From the NCBI GenBank assembly GCA_902787415.1, contig CADAGG010000019.1, forward strand, positions 14,522-19,745: DNA of 5,224 nt, written 5' to 3'. Made by a program: the position numbers and the translations under genes. The notes under the pieces were generated by a model that did not search any database, was not told where the DNA came from, and was given only the letters and a program-made list of their open reading frames with translations. Position 1 is the first letter of the stretch; each line of letters starts with the position of its first letter. Below, one piece after another: positions 5,194-5,224 of this stretch. Source of the DNA: a methanogenic archaeon. Lineage in GTDB: Archaea > Thermoplasmatota > Thermoplasmata > Methanomassiliicoccales > Methanomethylophilaceae.

Positions 5194-5224
5194 TGTTACC
5201 GCCCTGGCCGGAATAGACCTTGGC
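5159..5224 (-). CDS. C-terminal 21 residues of an upstream gene, possibly H/ACA RNP protein Gar1
   Basis: On the minus strand, in a different frame from tfb, 21 codons stay open from the window edge to a TGA at 5161-5159, reading AKVYSG then QGGNNGRNRGKGRKH. The tail is rich in Gly, Arg, Lys and Asn, typical of an RNA-binding protein terminus. In many archaea gar1, the pseudouridylation guide RNP subunit, lies directly upstream of tfb, which makes it the favoured identity. The gene would overlap the tfb start by 35 bases. The fragment is too short to identify by itself, and it could be a chance open frame in GC-rich sequence. Confidence 0.4.
   Translation of the reverse strand, partial: AKVYSGQGGNNGRNRGKGRKH

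Noticed and set aside
1..5224. CRISPR arrays, tRNA or rRNA genes, insertion sequences, prophage or toxin-antitoxin genes
   Set aside because: I looked on both strands and found no spaced direct repeats, cloverleaf sequence, transposase motifs or terminal inverted repeats.

Overview
The window reads as chromosomal housekeeping sequence from a GC-rich euryarchaeon, not a mobile or defence region. The evidence is a Cdc48/VAT-type AAA ATPase, an alpha2-type tRNA-splicing endonuclease, a TFB transcription factor, TATA-box-like promoters at the spacing expected for leaderless transcripts, and Shine-Dalgarno elements of the GGTGATC type. The protein flavour suggests Thermoplasmatota, perhaps Methanomassiliicoccales. 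That placement is an impression from sequence style and not a computed result.

Layout. Positions 1-470 (minus) hold the N-terminal half of an archaeal HTH regulator of the COG1395 type, cut by the window edge. Positions 471-556 are a compact intergenic stretch with a double GC-rich hairpin and a T7 run, which can end the cdc48 transcript and may also supply the A-box of the regulator. Positions 557-2589 (minus) are cdc48, preceded in the same operon (5 bp gap) by a Phr-like ArsR-type winged-helix regulator at 2595-3230 (minus). A 123-bp divergent intergenic region (3231-3353) carries promoters in both directions and two inverted repeats. Positions 3354-4408 (plus) encode tRNA-splicing endonuclease EndA, which converges with 2 bp spacing on a short TFB paralogue at 4411-5193 (minus). 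The last 66 bases carry, on the minus strand, a Gly/Arg/Lys-rich C-terminus overlapping the start of tfb. It may be the tail of Gar1.

Two core genes are broken. In cdc48 a segment of the D2 ATPase domain (by family comparison about 47 residues, about 142 nt) is missing between 'LLRP' and 'GADI', and the frame changes at the junction. In endA a perfect 5-bp tandem duplication (AGGCT twice, 3957-3966) shifts the frame in the middle of the gene, and removing one copy restores a clean 349-residue protein. Both lesions occur in normally conserved genes within about 3.2 kb, so assembly or sequencing error is a serious alternative to real mutation.

How the genes relate. The regulator-cdc48 operon resembles the known logic of Pyrococcus Phr, an ArsR-like heat-shock repressor that controls an AAA+ ATPase, so autoregulated stress control of Cdc48 is a reasonable hypothesis. 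The TFB is unusual because the B-reader/B-linker region between zinc ribbon and cyclin folds is reduced to about 27 residues. I found no new multi-gene system, CRISPR array, tRNA, insertion sequence or phage feature.
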